This document shows, piece after piece, positions 22,736-34,154 of a stretch of DNA of 64,000 bases. Origin of the DNA: Polytrichum commune (lineage: Eukaryota; Streptophyta; Polytrichopsida; Polytrichales; Polytrichaceae). A program made the position numbers and the translations under genes. Location of the stretch: contig OX485805.1 of the NCBI GenBank assembly GCA_950295325.1, forward strand, positions 11,346,501-11,410,500, written 5' to 3'. The notes under the pieces are model-generated. The model had not been told where the DNA came from, searched no databases, and worked only from the letters and a program-made list of their open reading frames with translations. Positions within the stretch are counted from its first letter, which is position 1. The number at the start of each line of letters is the position of its first letter.

Positions 22736-24545
22736 AAACTTTTTGAATGCGATTGAAAAATGTTGCCCGCCCCGCCTCACTTCAAAAAAAACCATCTTTG
22801 CATTCATGAAGGCCGTCTAGTCCACAAAACCCAGATTGAGTGCACCTCAACTTTAAGGCCCAAAATCCAATACGTATGTTCACTTCCACTTGGTAAATAA
22901 GCTATTGATTGGGATTTCATTCGCAAAGTGAAACCATCAATAAAGTACGTCAATAACTTTGAAGTTAAAGATATGAAAAAATCCTCAATAATAATTGAGG
23001 GTGATAAATTTTGTGACTTACCATTTGAAAGGGCCTTTGTTATTCTAAAATTGAGCTCAAAGCAATGTGATAATTTTAGCTAAGTTGTTTTTTATATTGA
23101 TGATTTGCCTTGCACAAATACTCATACACATTCACACTACTTAAGTGTAATCAAACATACTTAATCTTTCAAATATTTTAGATACCAAAATAGGCACCAA
23201 GTTAGGCTTAGGCCTTGCACTTCATCAAGCTTAATTAGGTTTAATTACAGTGAATTGTGCTTAATTAGCTTGAATGTGTATGAATAACCTTGTAACCACT
23301 TCTTAAATGCAATTAAAGGGGAATGAAAGTGATCCATTGTTTGGTTTGATTTCTCTATATTGCATCTATTCAAAATTATATAAGAATGCATTCTAGTATG
23401 GCTAATAGGTTGCTTTGCACTAGTGCATCTTAACAAAACTACATGAAGTGCATCATGCTTCCAACAAATTGAAATTTCACTTCCAATGCAATGTACATAT
23501 GTTTCATATGCCCCCCCCTTTCAATTTGTTTTTACTCAACTATTATTGGTCTATATAAATAGCATTGGTCAAACAAATGAAAGTCTTTAATATGTACCTC
23601 CCCATCCAAAATAGTCTAAGAAAATAGTCCAAAACATTCATAGGAAAATCTTTGGTAAGTGACAAGTTGCACCATGTATAGTGGGAACATCTTGGAAGAG
23701 TTCCTGTTACGGATTAGGTTGGATATGTATGTAAAATTATCATCTACTGCATCCACGGCATATTATTTTGTATATCTTTGAAGTTAACGTCATTGAAGTT
23801 AACATAATTTTCATGTGGTGGATATGATGGATATTGAAGTGCTTGATCCTCTAATTATCTTCTAAGACATCACTCTGGTTGCAACTTTAAAAAATCTTTA
23901 GTGTTCACCTTATAAGTCATAGTGATGCAATTAGTACAATGTTTAAAATATATATATACCCATCAATGTGATGAAGGAGATTATAAGTACATAACATAAG
24001 GTACCTCAAAATCATACATAGAGAGTAGTATTAGATATATCCAAGTATATACTTTACATTGCCAATATAATACTATCATAATATTCCAAGCATATTACAC
24101 CCCTGCCCCACAATAAACTACCCCTTTGAGACATATGGTTAGTGAACCTCTATAGACCTTAACGAACTCCTCGAGATTCTTTCACGCTTCATTACTCGTG
24201 TACTTTTAATTAGCAAAACCTTATCTAAAAGCGTTCATTATATAATTAGTATTAATTGCTATTTGATAATTTGTGGTTTAAAGTAGGTAGAACACCACAC
24301 ATAAGATAATGATGAGGATCAATAGTCTTAAGATGTGAAGTGCAAAACTTGAGAATTGAGTATCACAAGTAGTTCAATTGAACCCCTCAACAATGCAAAT
24401 TGAACATGCAATAATTGTAAAGATACAATATCATATTCATGTCTCACTCCTCCGTACTTTACATGAGTATTTAGTACTACCACGATGATGGACATAGCTA
24501 AAAAAGAAAGCATATCTCTCTACAATGTGTGCATCTGTATATTGA
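22736..24545. other. Intergenic, AT-rich, nothing recognised
   Basis: No domain-bearing frame and no termini seen. Short poly-A/T runs only. Confidence 0.4.
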
Positions 24546-25046
24546 GGGACACTTCACACACAAGACTGAGGGCCCGTGACCATTACACTTCAAGCACTCT
24601 CATTGGTAGAAAAGGCGGAGACCGTCCAAGTTCGCCTCACACTACACTTGAGGGACCAACGGAGTATGTGAATGCAAGATGGATGTAAAGTCTACATGGA
24701 TTTCTACATGGCATCATATGGATCATGTTTCATGGTCACTTGGATTATTTTCAATAACCACCTCTTGGAGATGGGCCTAACAGTAAATTGGGAGACCATG
24801 GCACTCCGAACGCTCACAACTGTTGATTTATTCTCTTTTATCATGTGTGAGGACCCGCATGAATAGACATTCATTGAAGTAGCATTTGGTTGAGGGCTCA
24901 GTGACATATGACTTCACACTACGCTTGAGGGTCCGTGACCACACTACATGATTTTGGAGGCGTCTTGGGACGACCTTTGGACACTTTCTTTTGGGCTCTC
25001 ACAATTTCTTGGTCACATCTCTTGGCTTGTGTGTGTGAAGTGGCCA
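24546..25046 (+). mobile_element. PIF/Harbinger-type MITE, copy C (501 bp)
   Basis: The terminal repeat GGGACACTTCACACAC (one change from copies A and B) faces GTGTGTGAAGTGGCCA. It is flanked by a perfect TGA duplication (24543-24545, 25047-25049). Collinear with copy A along its length. Noncoding. Confidence 0.88.
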
Positions 25047-26261
25047 TGAGTTTTGTTGTGTCGATTAAAAGGCTTGTTGATTCAGTGTTAGACCGATTCG
25101 CCAAAGACTTAACAATTGGTTGAGTTAATTCACAAAACATAAATTCATTTGTATTAATCATATGGCTATGATAGACAGTTACCTATAATTTCATGTAAAA
25201 AAAAACATGTCTTTACATTTCAAACTTTCTTAAACGATTTTCTTAAGCAGTTGTTATCAACATCTAAAAGGGCCCAACTTAAACCCTTTGCAAAGTAAGG
25301 CAATGCCACAAGTTGTGATGACCTCAAACCATGAACCCCATTGTCCTAGAAATAATAAGAAGGAAAAAACCCTAATCGATATTCCAAACATTCTTGGCGA
25401 TCACTAAAGTCAGATGTGCACAACATTCTTCTTTTGATAGGCAAAAAATAACAATTAACATGGACTTTTCAAAATATTCTTGAAGAATGTTTCTATAGGC
25501 TATATTTTTGTGAGTCCTTTGCTACATTAGGTGTTTGCACAATAGTTTATGGACACAAATCTCATTACTACAATAGTATTCCAAAGTCTTTCCACATGCC
25601 CTACAAATGCATTGGCCCAATCACATGGAAGTGTGTTTTGTGTGAACGATTACCAAGAGCCAATGAACTTTATTAAATTGATTATTCATACCATCTCCTT
25701 TGCCTTGTGATGGAATGAACCCTTCAAAATTACAACAAACTCCTATGGAGTTTGACGAATGCCATTGAAGTGATAGTTAAGTAAAATTGGACTAAGTCCA
25801 TGCCCAAAATTGTAACAAATTCAATCTTATCATAGGATTCTATGATAAGATTGTATGCTAAGATTCATCAATAAAATATCCAAAGCTAATTATGATAATA
25901 TTATAGCAATTGTTTGTTTTGATTGTATTTTCATTATTTAACATGCATTTGATTATTCCCATCTTATTTCAATGCATAGCATTCAAGTAATGTTTATCCT
26001 CCGTAAAACCAAGTTATGTTCAAGTAACAGGTTCCCAGTTACACATACCATCTACATGTAGGAACTCTGGCTTAGGGTAGAGACAACACTTAGCTCAATA
26101 AGCAAAGGATAAGATCAACATTACTATTTATGCAAGGGATTAGCAAGGAACAATGATCTTTGTGACATGCCAAATGGGTCAACTTGTTATACATCATAGT
26201 CTTTGTGTTGGTACGAGCAAGGCTAAAGTTAGATTGGAGTAAAAGCTCCATTGTGTATGCA
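25047..26261. other. Intergenic; may include the decayed 5' LTR of the older gypsy element
   Basis: No gene recognised. The last part leads into a segment shared with 35880-35998, so some of this stretch could be the upstream part of an old LTR whose start I cannot locate. Confidence 0.35.
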
Positions 26262-27426
26262 ACCACTGAGGTATTTGAGTTGTCGGGATTTCGATGAATA
26301 AATAAATATATAGGTCCCATTGACTTGCGTGTAAGTTCTGATAAATTGTGCACTGAACGTTGCTTGACCTCAAGAAAACATTAAGCATGGGTAACATTTT
26401 GGCAACCATGTTGGGGATCAACCATTAGACATTTGTACAAATTAATAACCAAACAAACATGCCATGAATACAGCTATGGCGGAAACACCGCCTAACAAAG
26501 ACCATGAAAACTCTAAGGGGGAAGAACATGTTGAACAACCAACCAAAACTACTAGCATATCACAAGAACAACTGGTTGATGCTATGATGGCCATGACTGA
26601 ACAATTTCAACGTTTGGGACAGTTGTTCGCAAACTTTGAAAAACATGAAAGGTGAACCAAAAATCAAAATGGCAACTATTTATTCCTATTGAAAACCAAC
26701 CGAGAATGTTATCCAAGATTTTGAACAATGCGGGCCAAAACGTTAACACACCACAACTTCACACTGTGAAAAATGAATCGATGTTGCCTACCTGAGTTTA
26801 AAGTGTATTGTATCCCACATGGCCATGGCCTCCACCACCACAAATTATTCACATAACCAAACACCCATTTCCACTTTTCCATAATGGGGCGGAACCCAAT
26901 GCACACGTCAAAGTGTTCACACTTATTGTTGAAGCAAATGACATAATAGACGTTATGAAGGATTTTTGTAACAACGCTACAAGGGACATGTTTGACTTGT
27001 ATGTCAAACTCCTTCGGGATGATCCCACAATTTCCTATGATATAATGTAGAGATTATTTTGCAAATGCTTTTGAACAACTAAAATGGATTATGAGATCAT
27101 AACTAAACTATTCCACAATCAAAAGAGACCCTCATGAAACGGTCAACGAATATTATGCATGGTTTTGCAAACTATGTGACATGCTAAATTCGTGACTGGA
27201 AGATGAGGTCATTGTTGTCTAGTTTTAGAATGGTCTTCAAACTTAGCTTAAATAGAACACCGCACCAATGCCAATGACATCCTTCAAAGATAGATATAAA
27301 TCACCTATTCAAATTGAAATACAAAGCATCTCAGAAGGCCGGGGGAAAATGAATTACACTAAAATGTAGGGACAACCCTCATCTGCCTTAATCAATAACA
27401 AAGGATGGTAAAAGAATCAAACGTAC
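26262..27426 (+). mobile_element. Decayed Ty3/gypsy element, 5' part
   Basis: 26262-26388 matches 35880-35998 and is taken as the end of a 5' LTR. It is followed by TTTGGCAACCATGTTGGGGA, which has the layout of a primer-binding region. Downstream are gag remnants: a frame at 26464 (MNTAMAETPPNKDHE), NGAEPNAHVKVF at about 26.89 kb, and RDPHETVNEYYAWFCKLCDM at about 27.13 kb, broken by stops and frameshifts. The 6.7-kb chromovirus is inserted at 27431. The rest of the element continues at 34155. Confidence 0.7.
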
Positions 27427-27431
27427 CCTGC

Positions 27432-27779
27432 TGTAACGTGTATTACATATTTATTGTTTATTGTTTATTTACAACCTCTCATTCAACTAGAACTCCTTTA
27501 CTAGAAGACTAGAGGCGCTACCCTGAGTGCTCTAGCAGTCCCAAAGGTAAAGGGAGTTAACTAGTTGAAGCTATGGTTTTACACTTGGTTTTACCTCGTA
27601 AGTAACGACCATTAGTTAAGTGCACTTAGAATTATCCTAAAGGCATGGAGGGAGAGCTTGCTAGCATATACTTAACTACTAGTTGGAGGTGGCCTCAACT
27701 CATAGTAGTATCTAGTATATAAGCTCTAAGGTTGGGAGGAACATGCCTCTTGAATTTCATAATATTTGAGAACGTTACA
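27432..27779 (+). repeat. 5' LTR of the chromovirus
   Basis: 348 bp, TG...CA ends. A TATATAAGC sequence near 27715 is a plausible TATA box for the element transcript. Confidence 0.93.
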
Positions 27780-27780
27780 T

Positions 27781-27793
27781 TGGTATCAGAGCC
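27781..27793 (+). other. Primer-binding site
   Basis: TGGTATCAGAGCC, one base after the 5' LTR, is complementary to the 3' end of plant initiator-methionine tRNA, the usual primer for Ty3/gypsy chromoviruses. Confidence 0.93.
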
Positions 27794-28518
27794 GACGCTC
27801 TTGTACCTTGTTTTCATTTGGGTTTCTATTAACTTCCGCTGTGTAATTGTTATGCTGGTAATTTTTCTGGAGGGTGTTGCGGTCCTGGGGGGTCGCGTCT
27901 CGCCTCGTCTCGTCTCGTCTCCTTACGGCCTAGCAGAGGGAGGCAACCTACTGCCTGGGCAGTGAGCGTCACACAGGAGAGCTACGTTGTCTCCTGTGGC
28001 TCTCATTTTAGGGGGTCATAAATAATTGGTTTTAGTGATCACTGCTAAAATCTGAAGATGTTTTAAGTCAGTGGGGTGGAGTTATAGTATTCTGAAACCT
28101 GGGTAGATTTATGCACTAAAATGGGCATAACCTTCGGATAGAAAATAGGATAGGCTCGAAATTTGGTGAGATGATTTGTGTTTAGTCTCTCTAGTCACAG
28201 TTAAAATTTCAGGTCATTTCGAGAAAGTCAGAGGAAGCTATCATATTCTGAAGTTCTTCTGAGAGCAGCATACGAAAAAGGGTATAACTCCTAGGCAGAA
28301 AATCGGATCGAGTCGAAATCTTGGGGCAAGATTTATGAGTAGGTTGTTTACTCGTGGTTAAAATCTGAAAACTGTGGCTCTCAGACACGAGGTTAATTTT
28401 TCTGTTGGGAAAGCTATTGGGGGGTAGAATTGTTTTATTTCCTGTTTTAGTTTTTATTGTATAGGACCACGTAAGCAGTCCCGCAAATTTTTGGCATTGT
28501 ATTTTGTGTGTTTATGTT
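27794..28518 (+). other. Chromovirus untranslated leader
   Basis: About 0.7 kb between the primer site and gag with no open frame of note. It contains a short TCTCG tandem run at about 27897-27921 and would hold the packaging signal. Confidence 0.6.
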
Positions 28519-29693
28519 ATGGCCATCGAGGATATGGACACTTCTGGACCGTCAAGGATAGTCCTCCCCAGGTTTTCCCTATTGGCACATCCTCTTCACC
28601 GAGTGATGCAAGTATCCGTAGTTTGGTGGTCCAAGCTATTCAGGATTACTGCAATGGGAAATTGATTGATGACTTAAGTCAATTTCAGCGTGTAGAGCAA
28701 CAAGGTGAAATAACCTTCTCGATTGTGAACACGCATTCCAATCGCTTGGAAGCATTGGAATGTCAGGTCCAACTCTTGAAGAAGTATAATGAGGGGGACT
28801 GTTCTAAGTCCACCACAGCTGCTGGCAAGCCGGAACGGTTCAAGGATAAGTCCAAAATTACCATTCTGGCTTGGCTCAACCAGATGAAAAAGTTCTTGGT
28901 TGCACGCCAGATTGCTCCTGAGGAGTGGGTCACAATTGCGTCAACATATCTGGAAACCAATGTGTCACAACATTGGGATATGCTTGCATTGGAGCTGGCA
29001 GCGGATAAGAAAGATCCGCAACTCTGGGATAACTTCTATGATACATTATTCACTGCTTATGGCAGTGTCAATCAGGAGTTGGTAGCCCGGAACAAGCTTC
29101 GTGTTCTTAAACAGAAAGGTTCTGTTGAGGACTATGCAAATGAGTTTCAGCAGTTGTGCTCACACATTACTAAAAATCCTGTCTCCCGGGGAGATAAGAT
29201 TGAGAGATTCATATCAGGGCTCAAGGAGGATATCCGCAAGAAGGTCTTGGTGGATCCTAAGGGCGATGGTGGGCCATGGGAGGACATAAAGCGTCTCATC
29301 AATTATGCAGTGACTATAGACGCTACGTACACACAAGATGCAAAAGGACGGGACAATGATAAGTCTTATTTTGATGCACCGGTTGTCAAAACTAATGGCC
29401 ACACAGGGCCGATTAGAGACAACAAGTCTCGCAGCTCAGAAGGCCGCTCTTCCGCCTTTTACAAGAAGAGTAAGCAGGGTAAAGGGGAGGCCCCTTCGGC
29501 AAGAAGCACTGACAAAAAGGATGGTCTTTGTTTTCAATGTCACAAGGAAAGACACTTGGCTAGAGATGTCCTGATGACAAGAAGAGTGCTGAGCAGCAAC
29601 CTGCAAAGAAAGGCAAGAAGCCTTTTCACAAGTCCGACACTTAGGCAGTGGGCTAGTGTTAGGACCTGTTCAAGTTTTGGAGGGTGTTTTTGA
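28519..29693 (+). pseudogene. Chromovirus gag
   Basis: Structural capsid/nucleocapsid protein. The only sensible ATG is at 28519 (MAIEDMDTSGPSR), one frame away from the long frame that starts near 28565, so an early frameshift is likely. The long frame carries the retrotransposon gag domain (ILAWLNQMKKFLVARQIAPE, then VEDYANEFQQLCSHITKNP and FISGLKEDIRKKVL). It ends with a zinc knuckle at about 29.53 kb, CFQCHKERHLARDV, in which the last Cys of CX2CX4HX4C is replaced by Val and the usual Gly by Arg. The downstream frame diverges and stops at 29693. Confidence 0.85.
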
Positions 29694-30036
29694 TTTGCCT
29701 AGTGATGCTTTGGAAGTGATTCAGGGCTTAGTCAATAAGCAATTTAATGTAATCGTGTCTGATATTTTGAATAAAGACATTATTTTGCCAACTCCGTTAC
29801 TCCCACTCAGTGATGTGTTAGATGTGAACTCCAAAGTTTATGGAGCATTCTCATTGATTATACCATCAGTGGATGATTTGCAAAGTTTCTTGAAATCTTA
29901 TTTGCACGGTAAAGAGGGAGCGCCCTATGAGACCGGTGCTTGTTTTATTGTTGATAAACGTAAAGCAAAAAGTCTTAAGAGAACTTTACCACGATTTAAA
30001 TTGGTCCATCAATTTGAATCAAACTCAGTGCAGTAG
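29656..30036 (+). pseudogene. Unassigned segment between gag and protease
   Basis: About 125 codons (LPSDALEVIQGLVNKQFNVI through FKLVHQFESNSVQ) read in the pol direction and end in a TAG just before the protease region. Plant chromoviruses usually pass from the zinc knuckle to protease with a short linker, so this is longer than expected. I recognise no domain. It may be a divergent linker or a captured sequence. Confidence 0.5.
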
Positions 30037-30045
30037 TATGTTTAT

Positions 30046-30756
30046 TTGGATGAACCTAGGACACGTGTGCTGAATCAGCTCACTCTGTTTTTTCAACTGA
30101 TGATGAGTTTCTCAGGGCAAGTAGCTCATCAAGATGCATCTGTATTAATGGATAGTGCCGCATCACATTGCTTTGTGAGTTCTGGTTTTGCTCAGACCTT
30201 CGGGTTAAAAGTGAAAAATGGTAGTAACACACTAGTATTAGGCAATGGTGATGAAGTCCAAACGGACGACAAGATTAAAGTTCATGTTAGAATACAACAA
30301 TATCAAAGCCAAATTACTTACCTGGTGGCAAAGTTAAGTGAAGGCATTGATTTGATATTGGGCAATGATTGGCTAGTGCAGCACAAGGCACGCTTGGATT
30401 TTGCATCTGAATGCTGCGTGTTGTATAAGGGCTGCCGTAAAATTACACTGCATGTGAACCCAGTGCAATGTCAGAGTCCAAATCCCCATAGACTCACCGC
30501 CATGCAGTTCAAACGGTCAATTCGGAAGGGAACAACGTCGTTCCTAGTTCAGTTGACCGCGGTTGGAGAGGACACAGTGGCAACACCTTATGCCACAGTG
30601 TTGGAGGAATATGCTGATGTTTTTCAGCCTATACCTACAGGGTTATCTCTAGAGCGGAAAATGACCCATACTATTCCTTTAGAGCCAGATGGCAAGCCGC
30701 CATTTAAGCCGATCTATAGGTTGAGTCCTCTCGAGCTGCAGGAGGCCAAGAAATAG
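30046..30756 (+). pseudogene. Chromovirus protease and start of reverse transcriptase
   Basis: Retropepsin-type aspartic protease. The active-site motif reads LMDSAASHCFVSSGF, where DSA replaces the more usual DSG, and the second conserved block is LILGNDWLVQHKARLDF. The frame continues into the reverse-transcriptase entry (TIPLEPDGKPPFKPIYRLSP) and stops at a TAG (30754-30756), after which the conserved reading resumes in the same frame. A further single-base frameshift lies near 30830, just before the MVVDYQALN block. Confidence 0.85.
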
Positions 30757-30851
30757 ATCAAGGAGTATTTGGAAAAAGGATGGATAGAGCCTAGTTCATC
30801 GCCTTATGGGTCTCCCATCTTGTTCGTCAACAAAAGGATGGAGCGCTACGA

Positions 30852-33056
30852 ATGGTGGTGGATTATCAGGCACTTAATAAGCAAACGGTAAAGAATCGTT
30901 ATCCGTTGCCTCATATTGATGATCTTTTTGACCAGTTAGCCGGCTCTACAGTATTTTCATCTCTTGATTTGACACAAGGTTATCACCAGATTAGGATATC
31001 CGAGGAGGATGTTCCTAAGACGGCGTTTAGAACACCGTTTGGTCATTACCAATTCAAAGTATTAAGTTTTGGATTGACCAATGCACCAACAACTTTTCAA
31101 GGAGTAATGAATTGTGTTTTTCAGAAGTTCATTGGAAAGTTTGTTTTGGTATATCTGGATGACATCTTAATTTTTTCAAAGAACGAGGAGGAACATGTCA
31201 GTCATTTGGCACAAGTACTTCAAATTCTACAAGAGGATCAGTTTTATGCAAAGATGTCTAAGTGTCATTTCGGAAAGAGTGAATTGCATTATTTAGGACA
31301 TGTTGTTGGCAAGGAGGGTATCAAGGTGGATCCTAAAAAAATTGAGACTGTGGCCAAGTGGCATAGACCTCTTGAAGTCGGACAATTACGATCCTTCTTG
31401 GGGCTTTGCAATTACTTCCGCAGATTCATACATAGATATTCCACTCTGGTTGCGCCTTTGACTTCTCTGACGCGAAGCAAAGTCAAGTACATTTGGACTG
31501 ACGAGTGTGAACGCGCTTTTGAGAATGTTAAGTATGCTTTAACACATGCACCAGTTGTGACCTTACCCAAGTTAGGGGAGCCATTTGAGGTCGTTAGTGA
31601 CGCTTCTTTACTCGGAGCAGGGGCCGTCTTACTTCAGGGAGGTAAGCCCATTGCTTTTGAGAGTAAGAAAATTTCTCCCGCTGAGAGAAATTACACTACT
31701 GGTGAACAAGAACTTGCAGCAGTTGTGCACGCCATGCGATCCTGGCGGTGTTACCTAGAGGGTGCAGATTGCACGATCGTCACAGATCACAACCCTCTGG
31801 TGTATTTAAAAACACAACAGACGTTATCAAGGCGTCAAGCTCGGTGGTTGGAGTTCTTGGAGCAAAATTTTGTCTATAGATGGGTGTATAGACCAGGAAG
31901 GATTAATATGGCAGATCCTCTAAGTCGGAATCCACTAGACTCGGGTGACCAGCCAGCCTTGATGGCACCGCGATCTGCTCCAAGTAATTCGGTCCTTCAA
32001 ATGGTGGCTGCAGACGCTAGGCGAGGTGATCCTGTTGAGCAAGACAACAATCCGAAGGGGTACCCGGAGTTCGTCAGTGATCAGAAGTTATATCAAACTA
32101 TCATTGCCGGGTATGCTCTTGATCCTTGGTTCTCAAACCCGCACAATCTAAAACATTTTGTTTATGAGAATCACATCTGGTGGTATGAAAAGGCGGTTGT
32201 GGTTCCAGATGTGTCATTCCAAGGATCGAATATCAGGTCATTTTTGCTCCGTGAGTATCATGATGTAATGTATAGCGGTCATGTAGGGGTAACTAAGACG
32301 TATAAGAGGGTTCGAGTAAACTTTTGGTGGCCTGAGATGCAAGGGTCCATGATAAACTATATAAAATCTTGTGAGATTTGCCAAAGGAGTAAGGCCCCTA
32401 CTCTTAAACCAGCAGGCCTTTTACAACCATTGGAGATTCCTTATCGAAATTGGGAAATAGTGAGCATGGATTTTATCTCTGGATTGACTCCATCTGCTAA
32501 TGGTTATGATGTCATCTTTGTGTGCGTGGATAAGTTGTCCAAGGTGGCCCACTTTATGCCAACCACCACACACGTTACTACTGAAGGTACGGCAAGGTTA
32601 TTCCGTGATCATGTATATAAGTTGCATGGTCTACCCAGGGTAATCCTAAGCGACAGGGACGCTAGATTCACAAGTAGGTTTTGGGATGCGTTGCATGGTT
32701 TTTTGGGGACAAGGTTGGCCATGTTCGCCGCATTCCATCCTCAAACTGATGGGCAGACAGAACGGGTAAACCGTATCCTGGAGGATATGTTGCGGCATTA
32801 TGTCAACCTAGTACAAGATGATTGGGATGAATTCCTTGCAGTAGTTGAATTTGCATATAATAGCTCTTGGCAAGAGTCTGTACGGAATACTCCGTTTGTC
32901 CTGAACTATGGTCAGCAGCCCCGGACACCAATTAGTGGGAACAACATGTGTCAAGTCCCTGCTGCGCAGAATTTTGTCGAGCATATGACACATGTGATTG
33001 GCGAGGCCAAAAAAACATCTCATTGCTGCGCAACAACGACAAAAGTTCTATGCTGA
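30852..33056 (+). pseudogene. Chromovirus reverse transcriptase, RNase H, integrase
   Basis: Long open part of pol (734 codons). The reverse transcriptase palm holds SSLDLTQGYHQI and the catalytic YLDDILIFS. RNase H follows (VVSDASLLGAGAVL, AERNYTTGEQELAAV, VTDHNPLVYL). Integrase has the H-H-C-C zinc region (HDVMYSGHVG ... CEICQRSK) and the DDE residues in SMDFISGL, LSDRDARFTS and TDGQTERVNR. These catalytic residues are intact. The frame is lost at a poly-A run near 33010 in the integrase tail, and the upstream stop and frameshift separate it from protease. Confidence 0.93.
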
Positions 33057-33096
33057 CAAGAACCGACGAGAGGTCTCGTTCGAAGTGGACTAGCAA

Positions 33097-33480
33097 GTGC
33101 TAGTAAGTACTGCCAACATTAAGTTGAAGGTCCCAGGAGCTCGAAAGCTTTTACCAAGGTGGATTGGCCCATTTCGGGTGGTGCAAAGGATAGGGGTGGT
33201 AGCATACCGCGTGCAACTGCCAGATACATTTAAGATCCACGATGTCTTTCATGTGTCACTTCTTAAGCCTTATGTGGCCGATGGCAGGGTACAGCCTCCC
33301 CCTCCGCCAGTCTTTGAGGAAGATGCATCTTATGAAGTAGAACGCGTGCTTTCACACAAAGATAGAGGGTCTCGTTCTCGCCCCAAGAAATTCTATCTTA
33401 TCAAATGGCTCGGATATGCACTTGAGCATAATTCATGGGAGCCCGAATGCAACTTGAGTGTAGAAGTCCTCAAGGAGTAA
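33097..33480 (+). pseudogene. Integrase C-terminus with chromodomain
   Basis: Contains the GPF/Y-like module (RWIGPFRVVQRIGVVAYRVQ), the HDVFHVSLLKPY block, and then a chromodomain (YEVERVLSHKD, YLIKWLGY, HNSWEPECNL). The chromodomain is thought to steer integration towards marked chromatin. Its aromatic positions Y, W and W are kept. A stop codon and the frameshift near 33010 separate this part from the rest of integrase. Confidence 0.9.
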
Positions 33481-33801
33481 TGGGATGCGGTAGCAAAGTT
33501 TGAGGACAGACTTACACGCCATGGTGTTAAGCGTGACCGCGAAGCCCCAGCTGCGCAAAAACGTTTGAGGCGGAAGGTATCTTCGGGGTAGGCGCCTTCT
33601 GTTCTTTCAGGCTTGCACAAGATCCTGTAAACGGGGTGCTATTATTAACTTGTTTCACCCTGCCAATTGGCATGGAGCATGGTACAGATACAGATCCCAT
33701 GGCTCGCTTAAATTAGTGGTGGTTTTGACTATATTTGTCTTGATGCACTACGATTTGGGATCATTCATGAACGCGGACGTTCATTCCTAAGTGGGGAGGT
33801 G
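33481..33801 (+). other. Chromovirus 3' region and polypurine tract
   Basis: Remaining noncoding 3' region. AAGTGGGGAGG at about 33789-33799, just before the 3' LTR, is the polypurine tract that primes plus-strand synthesis. Confidence 0.8.
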
Positions 33802-34149
33802 TGTAACGTGCATTACATATTTATTGTTTATTGTTTATTTACAACCTCTCATTCAACTAGGACTCCTTTACTAGAAGACTAGAGGCGCTACCCTGAGTGC
33901 TCTAGCAGTCGCAAAGGTAAAGGGAGTTAACTAGTGTAAGCTATGGTTTTACACTTGGTTCTACCTCGTAAGTAACGACCATTAGTTAAGTGCACTTAGA
34001 ATTATCCTAAAGGCATGGAGGGAGAGCTTGCTAGCATATACTTAACTACTAGTTGGAGGTGGCCTCAATTCATAGTAGTATCTAGTATATAAGCTCTAAG
34101 GTTGGGAGGAACATGCCTCTTGAATCTCATAATATTTGAGAACGTTACA
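33802..34149 (+). repeat. 3' LTR of the chromovirus
   Basis: 348 bp, same ends as the 5' LTR; followed by the CCTGC duplication. Confidence 0.93.
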
Positions 34150-34154
34150 CCTGC

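Larger units (their letters stand above)
27432..34149 (+). mobile_element. Ty3/gypsy chromovirus LTR retrotransposon (6.7 kb)
   Basis: The two 348-bp LTRs (27432-27779 and 33802-34149) begin TGTAACG and end CGTTACA. By eye they differ at about eight positions. A perfect CCTGC duplication flanks the element (27427-27431, 34150-34154). A primer-binding site, a polypurine tract, gag, protease, reverse transcriptase, RNase H, integrase and a C-terminal chromodomain follow in the order typical of plant chromoviruses. Several stops and frameshifts break the frames, so this copy cannot make its own proteins. Confidence 0.95.
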
